Assembly (NCBI RefSeq): GCF_002843385.1
Contig: NZ_MVDE01000005.1
Coordinates: forward strand, 1-64,000
DNA length: 64,000 bases
Reading direction: 5' to 3'
Origin: Labilibaculum manganireducens
GTDB lineage: Bacteria > Bacteroidota > Bacteroidia > Bacteroidales > Marinifilaceae
Shown: one piece after another, positions 54,059 through 62,966 of the stretch
Position numbering within the stretch: the first letter of the stretch is position 1
Layout: each line of letters starts with the position of its first letter
Position numbers and translations under genes: made by a program
Notes under the pieces: generated by a model
Told to the model about the DNA's origin: nothing
What the model saw: only the letters and a program-made list of their open reading frames with translations
The model's database searches: none

Positions 54059-54418
54059 TTATGAATTACGTACCCTTATCGTTTTCTGGATGCTTCCAAT
54101 TATTCTAAGCAATTCATCAGTATCACTTAGAAGACTTTGACATTCTTCTTTTGTAAGATAACCCGTATCACCAAGCAACCTGATCCAATAATGTGTTTCT
54201 CTTGCTTCTTTATACGATATTGTTAGCTTGGCAAAAAAATCTTTCTCACTTTGTCCTCCAATTGCTTCTTCAATGTTAGCTCCAATTGAAGTTCCGGATC
54301 GTAACAACTGTTTGGATAATATATATTCCTTTTTTTCTTGTTGTAAATACTTACAGGTTTTCACTATTCGAACTGCAAATTGATAACTTTTTTGTTGTAC
54401 GATATTATCTTTTTTCAT
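54059..54418 (-). CDS. Four-helix-bundle (S23-type) protein
   Basis: 119 residues: MKKDNIVQQKSYQFAVRIVK, LRSGTSIGANIEEAIGGQSE and IGSIQKTIRVRNS. Intact relative of the broken gene at 46547. Function of these small helical proteins is unknown. Both flanks are AATTCGTAATT/AATTATGAATTACG strings, and the last codons (RNS, stop) come from this repeat, so the gene may have arrived with it. Confidence 0.85.
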   Translation of the reverse strand: MKKDNIVQQKSYQFAVRIVKTCKYLQQEKKEYILSKQLLRSGTSIGANIEEAIGGQSEKDFFAKLTISYKEARETHYWIRLLGDTGYLTKEECQSLLSDTDELLRIIGSIQKTIRVRNS

Positions 54419-54456
54419 TCGTAATTTAAATTTCGTAATTCGTGATAGTTGTGCTG

Positions 54457-55035
54457 TTAAAAAGTTGACAGTTCCTGATAAAGGCGTTGAACAGGCAAAC
54501 CTACTACGTTAAAATAAGATCCTTCAATACCGTCAATCCCAATAAAACCAATCCATTCCTGAATTCCATATGCTCCCGCTTTATCGAAAGGTTTGTAATT
54601 ATCTATGTAATAATCAATCTCTTCATCCGACAAGGCTTTAAAATGAACATTGGTAGTTGTAGAAAAACTTATTTTCTTGTCTTTACTCATCAGACAAACA
54701 CCACTTATTACCTGATGCGATCTATCAGACAATGCATTAAGCATTTTAACAGCATCATCTCTGTCTTTTGGTTTTCCAAGAATCCAATCATCAACACAAA
54801 CAATTGTGTCTGCAGTTATCACCAACTCATTGGAGATAAGATCCTGCGCGAATGCTTTTGCTTTTAATTCGGCCAGGTAAACCGGAATTTGATCTGGTAG
54901 TAATCCTTCAGGATAAATCTCCTCTACTTCTTTTGTTCTTATTTCAAAAATCAAACCCAATTCCTTCAGCATTTGATGTCTTCGAGGCGATTGAGAGGCT
55001 AATATTAATTGATAATCTTTGAGATTATTCAGCAT
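54457..55035 (-). CDS. maf: Maf-like nucleoside triphosphate pyrophosphatase
   Basis: 192 residues starting MLNNLKDYQLILASQSPRRH with the Maf signature ASQSPRR, then TKEVEEIYPEG, ADTIVCVDDWILGKPKD and FDKAGAYGIQEW. Hydrolyses non-canonical or pyrimidine NTPs. Part of a minus-strand DUF2520-kdsC-ubiA-maf series. The 178-base gap to ubiA shows only AT-rich repeat-like sequence. Confidence 0.95.
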   Translation of the reverse strand: MLNNLKDYQLILASQSPRRHQMLKELGLIFEIRTKEVEEIYPEGLLPDQIPVYLAELKAKAFAQDLISNELVITADTIVCVDDWILGKPKDRDDAVKMLNALSDRSHQVISGVCLMSKDKKISFSTTTNVHFKALSDEEIDYYIDNYKPFDKAGAYGIQEWIGFIGIDGIEGSYFNVVGLPVQRLYQELSTF

Positions 55036-55212
55036 GTGAAATAAATTATGAATTAAGAGTTATGAATTATAAGTTTATCATACCTCAACAATTATTCTTC
55101 TTACTTGTTATAATGATACTGCGAATTATCTTTAACAACACAACTGCATCAGTATGCATTGATTGAAATTCATTCTCCAGCGAAAGGATTTATCTTTGAT
55201 ACTATTATCAAC

Positions 55213-56166
55213 TTATAATTTATGAACGATATAATTGACCACAAAGGCATATGAGATACCTGCTAGAATAGCAAATCGTATTAGAAAAATTCCAGTCTTA
55301 AATTTGTCTCCTTCCGAAAACCGATAAACCCGATAAGCCAATAAAAATAATGGCAAGACGATCAGAACACCAAAATACCAAGGTGTAATTTGATCCATTG
55401 GAGCATTTAAAAATTGATACCAAACGCCAAAAACAGATACGGATAAAAATAGTATGAGCAGTATAATAATAATTTTAGACCACTTCAAACCAACTACAAC
55501 AGGCAGACTTTTGCGGTTAATTTCCCGGTCTCCTTTTATGGAAAGTAAATCTCTTATGAATTGTGCAATTAGAACACCTACAAAGGAGAAAAAAGAAAAG
55601 GCTCCTACCCAATACAACAGATAATTAAAATTGGTTTTTGAGGCAACTAACACTTCCGCATAAGTTTCCATAAGCGGAGGAATCTCGTAAATAACAACCA
55701 AAAAAGGAATAATGGCAACAATAAAAGCAATTAAAAAGCTACCCAATAAAAAGTAATATTTGTAAGATGTTGAATAAAACCAAAGCAAGCCTCCTCCCAT
55801 AAAAAAGATGAACACAAATTGCCAGTGACCAATTTTATACGACACATAGCCCCCAAGTAAAACTGATATTGCAGCAATTATCTGTTGAAGAAACAGAGCC
55901 ACTCTTCGCGTAACTTTTCTACCTACAATAACATCTTTCTTATTGATTCGATCTGCTTTCGTATCAAAATAATCATTAATAACGTAGCCTGCAGCAGCCA
56001 TGCAAACAGTTGCAAAAACCAATATTGCAAAATCCAAATCGGCTAACTGAAGCTTAATTCTATTAATTCCCAAAATAGGTTGAATAATAAAATACCGCAT
56101 CACATATTGGGTCAGTGCAATAATAATCAGATTGGGGAACCGGATCAATTTCAGATAACTGTTCAT
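55213..56166 (-). CDS. UbiA-family prenyltransferase
   Basis: 317 residues, about eight helices. Both Asp-rich motifs are present: NDYFDTKADRINKKD near 73 and RDLLSIKGDREINRKSLPV near 195. In Bacteroidota this locus is usually annotated as geranylgeranylglycerol-phosphate geranylgeranyltransferase-like; the true acceptor is uncertain. I start at 56166 (MNSYLKLIRFPNLIIIALTQ); the longer frame begins at a TTG inside kdsC. Confidence 0.88.
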   Translation of the reverse strand: MNSYLKLIRFPNLIIIALTQYVMRYFIIQPILGINRIKLQLADLDFAILVFATVCMAAAGYVINDYFDTKADRINKKDVIVGRKVTRRVALFLQQIIAAISVLLGGYVSYKIGHWQFVFIFFMGGGLLWFYSTSYKYYFLLGSFLIAFIVAIIPFLVVIYEIPPLMETYAEVLVASKTNFNYLLYWVGAFSFFSFVGVLIAQFIRDLLSIKGDREINRKSLPVVVGLKWSKIIIILLILFLSVSVFGVWYQFLNAPMDQITPWYFGVLIVLPLFLLAYRVYRFSEGDKFKTGIFLIRFAILAGISYAFVVNYIVHKL

Positions 56167-56191
56167 TGGGCTGTTTGGGTTAAGGTTGCTT

Positions 56192-56719
56192 TTATATACT
56201 TTGGATATTCGTATCGGTTTCGAGCCATTTACTATGTGCGCGTAATACTTGTTCAATTACATCACGAACACAACCGTAACCACCCTCTTTATCTGAAATA
56301 TAATTGGAAACAGCCTTTATTTGCTCCACAGCATTGCACGGACAGGTCGGCACTCCGATTCTTTTCATCACCTCATAATCAGGTAAATCATCGCCCATAT
56401 ACATTATATGATCAGGATTCAAATCGTATTTCGCAATAAAATCTTCAAAATCTTTCATCTTATTTTTCGATCCCATATAAATATCTTCAACACCAAGACC
56501 TTTGTAACGTTTTTCGACAGCATCGGAAACACCACCGGTTATAATTGCAACCGGATAGCCTTTTTTTACTGCATACTGAATAGCATATCCATCTTTTGTG
56601 TTTGCTGTGCGCAACATTTCTCCCGATGAATCGATAACAATACACTCATTGGAAAGAACACCATCCACATCAAAAATGAATGCAGAAACTTTCATTAAAT
56701 CTTCCTTAAAAAACGCCAT
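56192..56719 (-). CDS. kdsC: KdsC-like HAD phosphatase (KDO 8-phosphate phosphatase)
   Basis: 175 residues. HAD motif I FIFDVDGVLSNECIVID, motif II VAIITGG, motif III region YMGDDLPDYEVMKRIG. No cap domain, as in KdsC. Needed for lipopolysaccharide KDO. Start at 56719 (MAFFKEDLMKVSAF); the frame to 56764 is repeat copy d. 25 bases before ubiA. Confidence 0.93.
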   Translation of the reverse strand: MAFFKEDLMKVSAFIFDVDGVLSNECIVIDSSGEMLRTANTKDGYAIQYAVKKGYPVAIITGGVSDAVEKRYKGLGVEDIYMGSKNKMKDFEDFIAKYDLNPDHIMYMGDDLPDYEVMKRIGVPTCPCNAVEQIKAVSNYISDKEGGYGCVRDVIEQVLRAHSKWLETDTNIQSI

Positions 56720-56730
56720 TTTATTTAAAA

Positions 56731-56762
56731 TTGAGAAACAAGATATGAGATGTGAGAAAAAC
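56731..56762. repeat. GATGTGAGA-type interspersed repeat, copy d
   Basis: TTGAGAAACAAGATATGAGA then TGTGAGAAAAAC, 12 bases upstream of kdsC. Confidence 0.6.
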
Positions 56763-56805
56763 ATTCGATTCTACTTCCCATTTTCTTCTTCCAAATACAA
56801 CAAAT

Positions 56806-57582
56806 TTATTTCCCTTTGTGCATCTTGTAGATGCTTTCACTCACAAATCTATACAATTTTTGAAACACCGGAGAATCTTTTAGCGCCTTCTCGTGCGAAT
56901 TCATTATCTCCTCATCGAAACGCACTGCGGGACCTGTTTGTGCAGATACAGGATCTAATTGCAAAGCCTTTTGAGCGGTCTCAAGAATTAAAGGTTTTAA
57001 CAATTCATAATCAACATTTTTTTCGGCCAGTAACTTTTGTCCGATGCTATACATATGATTGGTGAAATTACAAGTAAAAACCGCCGCCAAATGAAGTTGT
57101 TTCCGCTGTTCCGAATTAATTAGATGAACACTTTTTGATATCTGTCCGGCAAGTTCAATTAAATCTGTCCGTAATTTAAAATTGTCTGACTCCAAACAAA
57201 CAGGTATGTCTGAAAAATCGACCTTACGCTCCTTCGAGAAAGTTTGCAAAGGATAAAAAACCCCATAATTTTCTGCATAATTCTCAAAAATATCCGCAGG
57301 GATACTGCCGGCAGTATGAACAGAATTTCCGATTGGAACCGACCATTTATCCAGAATTTCCTGCAATGCCCTATCGCTTACAGCAAAAACATACAAGTCA
57401 GCATTCTTTTCTATTTTCCTTACTGATGTAGTGAACGGGCAGTCCAATTTCCCGGCCAACTCTTTCGCTGATTCAGCCGTTCTGCTGTAAACCTGCAAAA
57501 TTTCAATTCCATGTTCATGAAGAGCAAGAGACAGCTGAGTAGCCAAATTTCCTGCACCAATCATTACTATTTTTTGAATCAT
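56806..57582 (-). CDS. Rossmann-like and DUF2520 domain protein
   Basis: 258 residues. N-terminal NAD(P)-binding fold (KIVMIGAGNLATQLSLALHE) and C-terminal DUF2520 helical domain (EQRKQLHLAAVFTCNFTNHM; TGPAVRFDEEIMNSHEKAL). Related to ketopantoate-reductase/P5C-reductase folds; substrate unknown. Regular neighbour of kdsC and maf in Bacteroidota. Confidence 0.9.
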   Translation of the reverse strand: MIQKIVMIGAGNLATQLSLALHEHGIEILQVYSRTAESAKELAGKLDCPFTTSVRKIEKNADLYVFAVSDRALQEILDKWSVPIGNSVHTAGSIPADIFENYAENYGVFYPLQTFSKERKVDFSDIPVCLESDNFKLRTDLIELAGQISKSVHLINSEQRKQLHLAAVFTCNFTNHMYSIGQKLLAEKNVDYELLKPLILETAQKALQLDPVSAQTGPAVRFDEEIMNSHEKALKDSPVFQKLYRFVSESIYKMHKGK

Positions 57583-57592
57583 TTTTCTGATT

Positions 57593-58093
57593 TTATATTA
57601 TGCCCAATTCCTGTGGCGATGCAGCAATACGTTTCAAAGGTACTTTTCCTCTGTCAATCATACCAAACAACTTTTCACAACCTTTCACCAAATCCTCATA
57701 CATATCTTCGGCAACCAAAACCAACCTGCCGTTCAATTGCTCCAGATGTTCGGCTCCTTCGGGCTGATTTTTACGGGAACAAAGCAGTAACGATTTGCTT
57801 GGAACAAAAGAGTGTGTTAACTGATTGCGCAGCTTATCGTAGAGCCAGTGATCATTATTCACAGCACGGTAATTGTTCCCCATTAATATATTCAAAGATT
57901 TTGAAAAACGCTTGGAGGATTGAGCTTTGGCCTTTAAAGGCTTATCATCCAGAAAACATCCCAATGCCTCTATTGCCTGCCCCATCATAATAAATGAGAA
58001 GAAATAGAATCCTTCTTTTTGCAAACGACCAATTTCATCAATAAAAATCTTGCGGATAAATAACTTTTCTTCCTCAGCTTTTTCTTTGTCCAT
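57593..58093 (-). CDS. Conserved hypothetical protein
   Basis: 166 residues starting MDKEKAEEEKLFIRKIFIDE. Helical, soluble, with HWLYDKLRNQLTHSFVPSK, a segment like that of HEPN-type or DUF-style helical proteins (N-x4-H), but I do not recognise the family. The frame to 58216 is an artefact of repeat copy C. A -7-like TATCTTTG (58105-58098) is only 5 bases before the ATG. 10 bases before the DUF2520 gene. Confidence 0.7.
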   Translation of the reverse strand: MDKEKAEEEKLFIRKIFIDEIGRLQKEGFYFFSFIMMGQAIEALGCFLDDKPLKAKAQSSKRFSKSLNILMGNNYRAVNNDHWLYDKLRNQLTHSFVPSKSLLLCSRKNQPEGAEHLEQLNGRLVLVAEDMYEDLVKGCEKLFGMIDRGKVPLKRIAASPQELGII

Positions 58094-58115
58094 ATGGCAA
58101 AGATATATAGATAAT

Positions 58116-58206
58116 ATGAAACGTCCATGACAAGGATATTTTGACATACAAAGAGAGATTATTCCAACATGGTAAGTTCTCCCGAAACAAATTCGGGACA
58201 GGCTAT
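58116..58206 (-). repeat. 90-base palindromic interspersed repeat, copy C
   Basis: Reads on the minus strand ATAGCCTGTCCCGAATTTGT and ends CATGGACGTTTCAT, as in copy B. Adjacent to the inverted ATACCAA repeat at 58210. Confidence 0.85.
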
Positions 58207-58209
58207 ATA

Positions 58210-58372
58210 ATACCAAATTAACATCAAAACATGCCTTATAAAATGTTTCTTTTCAGCTATATTTTCGTTAAAAAAGATGCATCGTAACATACCTATGCTT
58301 TACTTTTTTGCCTCGATACAGCTAAAAATTAATTCATTTTAATTAAAGTCTGTTTTGAAATTAAATTGGTAT
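58210..58372. repeat. MITE-like element with 22-base terminal inverted repeats (candidate)
   Basis: ATACCAAATTAACATCAAAACA (58210-58231) is the imperfect inverse (19/22) of 58351-58372. The 163-base stretch has no frame. No target duplication is visible, so a transposed unit is only a possibility. A related end is at 14372-14403. Confidence 0.4.
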
Positions 58373-58450
58373 GACAACTAGAAAGCAAATAAAAAGCAAA
58401 TAAAAAACATATAAAATCTTACTAAGCTTTAACCGGATGAAGAAACAAAA

Positions 58451-58470
58451 AAACCTGATTGTAAATCAGG
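58451..58470 (-). terminator. Terminator of porin gene 1
   Basis: CCTGATT / AATCAGG with 3-base loop, and a T-run on the minus strand; 38 bases after the stop. Confidence 0.82.
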
Positions 58471-58508
58471 CTTATACTTTTGTTCTTAAGAATTCGAAAT
58501 AATTTTGT

Positions 58509-59732
58509 TTAAAATGAAAACTGCAGGCGAGTTTGAATCATATTAAAATTCTCTTCTCCATTCAATGCATTTTCATCTAAATCAACATTCGTAAAATTCA
58601 ATTTCATCAACACATTGTGATTTACATACCAAGTACACCCCAAAGAAATATCCTTTTGGTTTCCACCTCTTATAAAAGCATGTTCGTCATTTAAATCAGT
58701 CTCATTTACTCTAGCCAGTAATTCCAATGATCCGGGTTCAGGCTTAGCCAAACGGGCAGATTTCATATTGTACTTATAATTACCACCTTTAAGTAAAAAA
58801 CCGAATTGCATATACCAACCTTTGGCTTTGTAATCTTTATCAGATGAATAATCCTTTTTTACATTCACCTTGGAATTAATTAATTCGGACTGAAATGCAA
58901 CAGGACCCGAAGCGGCAATCATTTCGATTCCAAATTTGAATTGAGATTCAGCATTATCCACTGTAACATCAATGAACCGACGGCCTTCAATGTGTGTTGC
59001 AGCTCTTGAACGATACCTTACTGACCTTGTTGTCTCGGTAGATGAATATCCATACCCACTGTTCGTTTCAGCAGTAACAGGATTTACAGATCTATACGTT
59101 CCAGACAAACCAAAATGCATTATATTTTCTTTATGAAAGGGAGAAACAACTAATCTTGACGTGATGCCAAAATCTTCATCTTGATTGCTTACAGTATTAT
59201 TTACATCACTGCCAAACAATCCAAGAGCCCAATAATAATTTTTGCCCCATCTGTCGTAGGAAACTCCTAAATTTCGCCCCGGCCTGAATGCTTCAACAGT
59301 ACTTGAAAAATTCATAAACTTAATTGTTTTGGAACTCTCTGTTTGTTCGATTCCAAATGGTTCCAAAAAATGTCCTGCTCTAAAAAAACTATTCTTGTTG
59401 ACATTGTATTGCAGAAATACATCCTTAAGAGAAGCATTGCCTCCATCGAAACCAATGTTTATTTTTGCATCCCAGTTTTTCCAAACTGTAGCTTTAAAAA
59501 GCAAACGAGCATCCCGAATTTCACTTCCGCTTCCCAAATCTGTTTTATCATCAAAATAAGCTGCAGCATCCATAAATATACGACCTCCTATTCCAAATTT
59601 AAACTGTCCGTCATCAGTGGCCATTTGTATGGATCCTTTTTCGACTCTTAACTTTAAATCATTAACATCCTGCGAAAATAAACGCCCTGAAACAAGCAGC
59701 AGGCAAAAAATTAATAAATAGTGTTTTTTCAT
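58509..59732 (-). CDS. OprO/OprP-like porin
   Basis: 407 residues with signal peptide (ends SGRLFSQ). QFKFGIGGRIFMDAAAYFDD, then RDARLLFKATVWKNWDAKIN and the early FLQYNVNKNSFFRAGHFLEP are the phosphate-selective porin O/P hallmarks, ending MIQTRLQFSF with the C-terminal Phe. Outer-membrane 16-strand barrel; phosphate or other anion uptake is only inferred. Confidence 0.9.
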   Translation of the reverse strand: MKKHYLLIFCLLLVSGRLFSQDVNDLKLRVEKGSIQMATDDGQFKFGIGGRIFMDAAAYFDDKTDLGSGSEIRDARLLFKATVWKNWDAKINIGFDGGNASLKDVFLQYNVNKNSFFRAGHFLEPFGIEQTESSKTIKFMNFSSTVEAFRPGRNLGVSYDRWGKNYYWALGLFGSDVNNTVSNQDEDFGITSRLVVSPFHKENIMHFGLSGTYRSVNPVTAETNSGYGYSSTETTRSVRYRSRAATHIEGRRFIDVTVDNAESQFKFGIEMIAASGPVAFQSELINSKVNVKKDYSSDKDYKAKGWYMQFGFLLKGGNYKYNMKSARLAKPEPGSLELLARVNETDLNDEHAFIRGGNQKDISLGCTWYVNHNVLMKLNFTNVDLDENALNGEENFNMIQTRLQFSF

Positions 59733-59839
59733 TTTGGGTATTGGTAAAGATTAGTACAGTGTTTTTTCAGAATGTAAATTTAACAAATAGATTTATTAGA
59801 CTAATAATAAATAATACCTGATGAGTTTAAATCAAAAAC

Positions 59840-59867
59840 AAAAAAGACCACCCAAAGGCAGTCTTTC
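59840..59867 (-). terminator. Terminator of porin gene 2
   Basis: On the minus strand AAAGACTG / TGGTCTTT (two wobble pairs) and a T-run, 26 bases after the stop. Confidence 0.7.
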
Positions 59868-59892
59868 AATATCATAACATCAATCTCTTCTC

Positions 59893-60927
59893 TTAGAATT
59901 TGAACTCCAGATTTACGTATACCATTGAGTTGTCTTCCGAAGCAGAATCCTTTTTCATAAATCCCTGATAGTTTAGAGCCATTTTAACACCTTTTACCGG
60001 TGCATACTGAACACCTGTTGTTATTGCGTTACCATTATTAGAAAGATTCCATTTTTCAGTTTCTCCCTCCAAAGTATTAGAAGTTAGGTAATCATACCTT
60101 CCAAACACTTCCCATTTCTTATCAAAAGTATAGGTTGAATAAAACGACAAGCCTTCTAAATTATGATTATCTGAAACCTTTGAATACTTAGTTCCATTGG
60201 TCAACAAGTTATATTCTGCAGCTAATCTAAATTTATCTGAAAATTTATATCCAATAAATGTTGCTAAAGCCGAAGCAGTAACATCTTTTTCTGTTCCTCC
60301 GGCAACTGTTGTTTTGGCTGAATTTACATCACCATATACTTTTGCAATCAAACCCTTATTTTGATAAATCAGACTTGCTCCCACTCTTTGTTTTCCATCA
60401 TCGTCCTGCACTTTCTTATAGCCTTCACCATTAATAACAAATGCATTTGCAGAAAAAGAATCACTTAATTTAAAATTTGCTTTAATCCCCAGGTCAGCGC
60501 TCGATCCAAAACCATATTCATCGTTAAATGATTTCATGATGTAACGATATCCCCAAAAACTTTCCTGATCTGAAAACTGAACGGTACCAATCATACCTAA
60601 AGAAACTTTTACTGCTGAAGAAGCTTTCCACTCCAATTGAGCTTTCTTAAGAAATACGGTATAATCACTACCGCCGTCATTTTTATCAACATCAAGTGTA
60701 ATACTTGCCTTCAATTCTTTTGCAATATTGTAATCGTATCCAAAGTAAGCTCTTTTAATTTCGAAGCTGCTTTCTTTTTCTGTTCCTTTAGTCATATCGT
60801 AATGATAGTTAAAGAACACTTTACCATTCACTTCTCCTGATGGCGTAAACTCTGCCTTATCCTGTGCTGCAGCAGTAAATCCTAAGAATAATGCTATAGC
60901 ACCAATTAATAATTTTTTCCTTTTCAT
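59893..60927 (-). CDS. Outer-membrane porin-like beta-barrel protein
   Basis: 344 residues with signal peptide (ends TAAAQ). Mature start DKAEFTPSGEVNGKVFFNYH, then FEIKRAYFGYDYNIAKELKA and LEWKASSAVKVSLGMIGTVQ, as in OprO/P-type or related Bacteroidota porins; C-terminal VYVNLEFKF ends in Phe. Substrate unknown. -7-like TAGTTTTG at 61002-60995 on the minus strand. Confidence 0.82.
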   Translation of the reverse strand: MKRKKLLIGAIALFLGFTAAAQDKAEFTPSGEVNGKVFFNYHYDMTKGTEKESSFEIKRAYFGYDYNIAKELKASITLDVDKNDGGSDYTVFLKKAQLEWKASSAVKVSLGMIGTVQFSDQESFWGYRYIMKSFNDEYGFGSSADLGIKANFKLSDSFSANAFVINGEGYKKVQDDDGKQRVGASLIYQNKGLIAKVYGDVNSAKTTVAGGTEKDVTASALATFIGYKFSDKFRLAAEYNLLTNGTKYSKVSDNHNLEGLSFYSTYTFDKKWEVFGRYDYLTSNTLEGETEKWNLSNNGNAITTGVQYAPVKGVKMALNYQGFMKKDSASEDNSMVYVNLEFKF

Positions 60928-61129
60928 TTGGTTTGTTTTAGTAGTATGTAATTTTTTTGCAATTAAGTCGACACATTTTCTTAATAACTGACGGCAAAAC
61001 TAATTCCTTTCTTAGAAGTCGCACTCTTAAATGTTTTAAATAAACGTTAATTCGGCTTAACGAAAAATTAACACGGTTGAAACACCTTTGTACATACGGG
61101 TAATTCTTTTACTTCGCGTAGATAAACAA

Positions 61130-61165
61130 AAAAAAACGGAAGCTCCCACTTAAGGAACTTCCGTT
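61130..61165 (-). terminator. Terminator of acyl-CoA dehydrogenase gene
   Basis: AACGGAAG / CTTCCGTT stem with a long loop and a run of nine T on the minus strand; 20 bases after the stop. Confidence 0.88.
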
Positions 61166-61185
61166 ATCTATAATTTGTTTAGGTT

Positions 61186-62901
61186 TTATTTTTTGAAAAT
61201 ACCTAAGTCTTTCAAATCTGAGTTTAAAATGTAATCAAGGTGACCAGCACAAACCGACTTACCCATTTTCACATAAACTTCACATGACTCATGGTATTTA
61301 TCGTCACGGGTTGTATCCAATAAAGTAAGATATCCCATTATAATATAACCAGCCATTTCAACCAAACGACGAGCATGGAAATCCATAAAATCGTTATGAT
61401 CTGCTGATGCATTAATCTCACTAACCTTGGCTGCTGCCTTTTCGTACTGCTCAGTCATTCCTTTAAGCATAGTTCTGATATACTCCAATTGTGGGTTTAA
61501 ATCAGAAGCTTCGTAATCTTTGATCTGAGCCAGATACTGACCAGTTGTAACCCCTCGAACAGCTGCAACAACCTGTAACTGAGATGTTCCTTCATAAATA
61601 TTCGTAATACGGGCATCACGCACCAAACGCTCAATCGGGTAATCTTTCATGTAACCCGAACCAGCATGAATCTGCAATGAATCGTAAGCAATTTGATTAC
61701 AATACTCCGATGCAAATAATTTCAACATTGGAGTCAGTACATCAGCAATTTTTTGGTACTTCTTCATCTCATTTCTCTCATCCTTATCCAAAGAACGATC
61801 CTGGGAGATATGGTAGTAACACTTGTAAACATCAACCATACGACATGTTTCATACAACATGGAACGGGAAGCATTCAACTTCGCCTCCATATTGGTCAAC
61901 ATTTCGTAAACAGCTGGAAATTTAATAATTGCCTTACCAAACTGACGACGTTCCTTAGCATATGCCAAACCTTCACGATATGCAGCTTCTGCAATACCTA
62001 CCGATTGAGCACCAACACCTAAACGCGCACCATTCATTAATGACATTACGTATTTGATCAATCCCATCTTGCGGTCTCCCACCAATTCGGCAGGAGCATG
62101 AGTAAATACCAACTCACAAGTAGGAGATCCGATAATACCCATTTTGTGCTCGATACGACGAACTTTAACAGCCATGTGCTTTTTGTCGTAAATAAACATA
62201 GACAAGCCACGACCATCATTGGTTCCCTCTTCAGAACGAGCCAAAACCAATGCAACCTCACCATCACCATTGGTAATGAATCGTTTCACACCATCTAAAT
62301 ACCACTGATCTTCTTTGGCATTATAAGTAGCTTTTAATTGAACAGCCTGCAAATCGGAACCTGCATCCGGCTCAGTTAAATCCATAGCTGCAGTTGCTCC
62401 TTTGGCAAAACGCGGCAAGTAATTCATTTTTTGCTCTTTTGAAGCAAATTCATGAATTGTTTCAGCACAATCCTGAAGACCCCAGATATTAGCAAAACCA
62501 GCATCTGCACGAGATACCAATTCCGCAGCCATTACGTAAGGTACCAACGGGAAATTCAACCCATCATACTCACGAGGCAAGCTCATTCCGATCAAACCAG
62601 CTTTTGTTAAAGCATCATGATTCTCTTGTGTTCCTCTTGCATAAATTACACGATCGTTTTCAACTCTTGGTCCTTCCTGATCAACACTTTCAGCATTTGG
62701 ATCGATAATATCTCCACAAATCTCACCTACAATTTCCAGTGTTCGATCGTAAGAATCCATTGCATCCTCAAAATCAAGAGGAGCATAATCATATGTTTCT
62801 TTATCTTCGAAGTTGCGCTCTTTAAGGGCAACAATTTTTTTCATTAAAGGATGATCCAAGTGGAACTTCAAATCATCATTATCGTTATAGAAATTAGCCA
62901 T
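61186..62901 (-). CDS. Acyl-CoA dehydrogenase
   Basis: 571 residues. FAD-binding and catalytic segments: AAMDLTEPDAGSDLQAVQLK, RFITNGDGEVALVLARSEEG, FTHAPAELVGDRKMGLIKYV, and DARITNIYEGTSQLQVV with the catalytic Glu. About 170 residues longer than short-chain enzymes, with N-terminal and C-terminal extensions as in the long Bacteroidota form. Passes electrons to EtfAB; etfA is directly upstream on the strand (65 bases). Confidence 0.94.
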   Translation of the reverse strand: MANFYNDNDDLKFHLDHPLMKKIVALKERNFEDKETYDYAPLDFEDAMDSYDRTLEIVGEICGDIIDPNAESVDQEGPRVENDRVIYARGTQENHDALTKAGLIGMSLPREYDGLNFPLVPYVMAAELVSRADAGFANIWGLQDCAETIHEFASKEQKMNYLPRFAKGATAAMDLTEPDAGSDLQAVQLKATYNAKEDQWYLDGVKRFITNGDGEVALVLARSEEGTNDGRGLSMFIYDKKHMAVKVRRIEHKMGIIGSPTCELVFTHAPAELVGDRKMGLIKYVMSLMNGARLGVGAQSVGIAEAAYREGLAYAKERRQFGKAIIKFPAVYEMLTNMEAKLNASRSMLYETCRMVDVYKCYYHISQDRSLDKDERNEMKKYQKIADVLTPMLKLFASEYCNQIAYDSLQIHAGSGYMKDYPIERLVRDARITNIYEGTSQLQVVAAVRGVTTGQYLAQIKDYEASDLNPQLEYIRTMLKGMTEQYEKAAAKVSEINASADHNDFMDFHARRLVEMAGYIIMGYLTLLDTTRDDKYHESCEVYVKMGKSVCAGHLDYILNSDLKDLGIFKK

Positions 62902-62966
62902 TTCTTTGGATGTTTTTTGTTAAAAATTAAAGCGATTAGCGAACACCATTACCTTAAACAGGTTTC

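Noticed and set aside
56167-56256. N-terminal extension of the UbiA protein
   Set aside because: Starts at TTG inside kdsC; the family N terminus begins at 56166.
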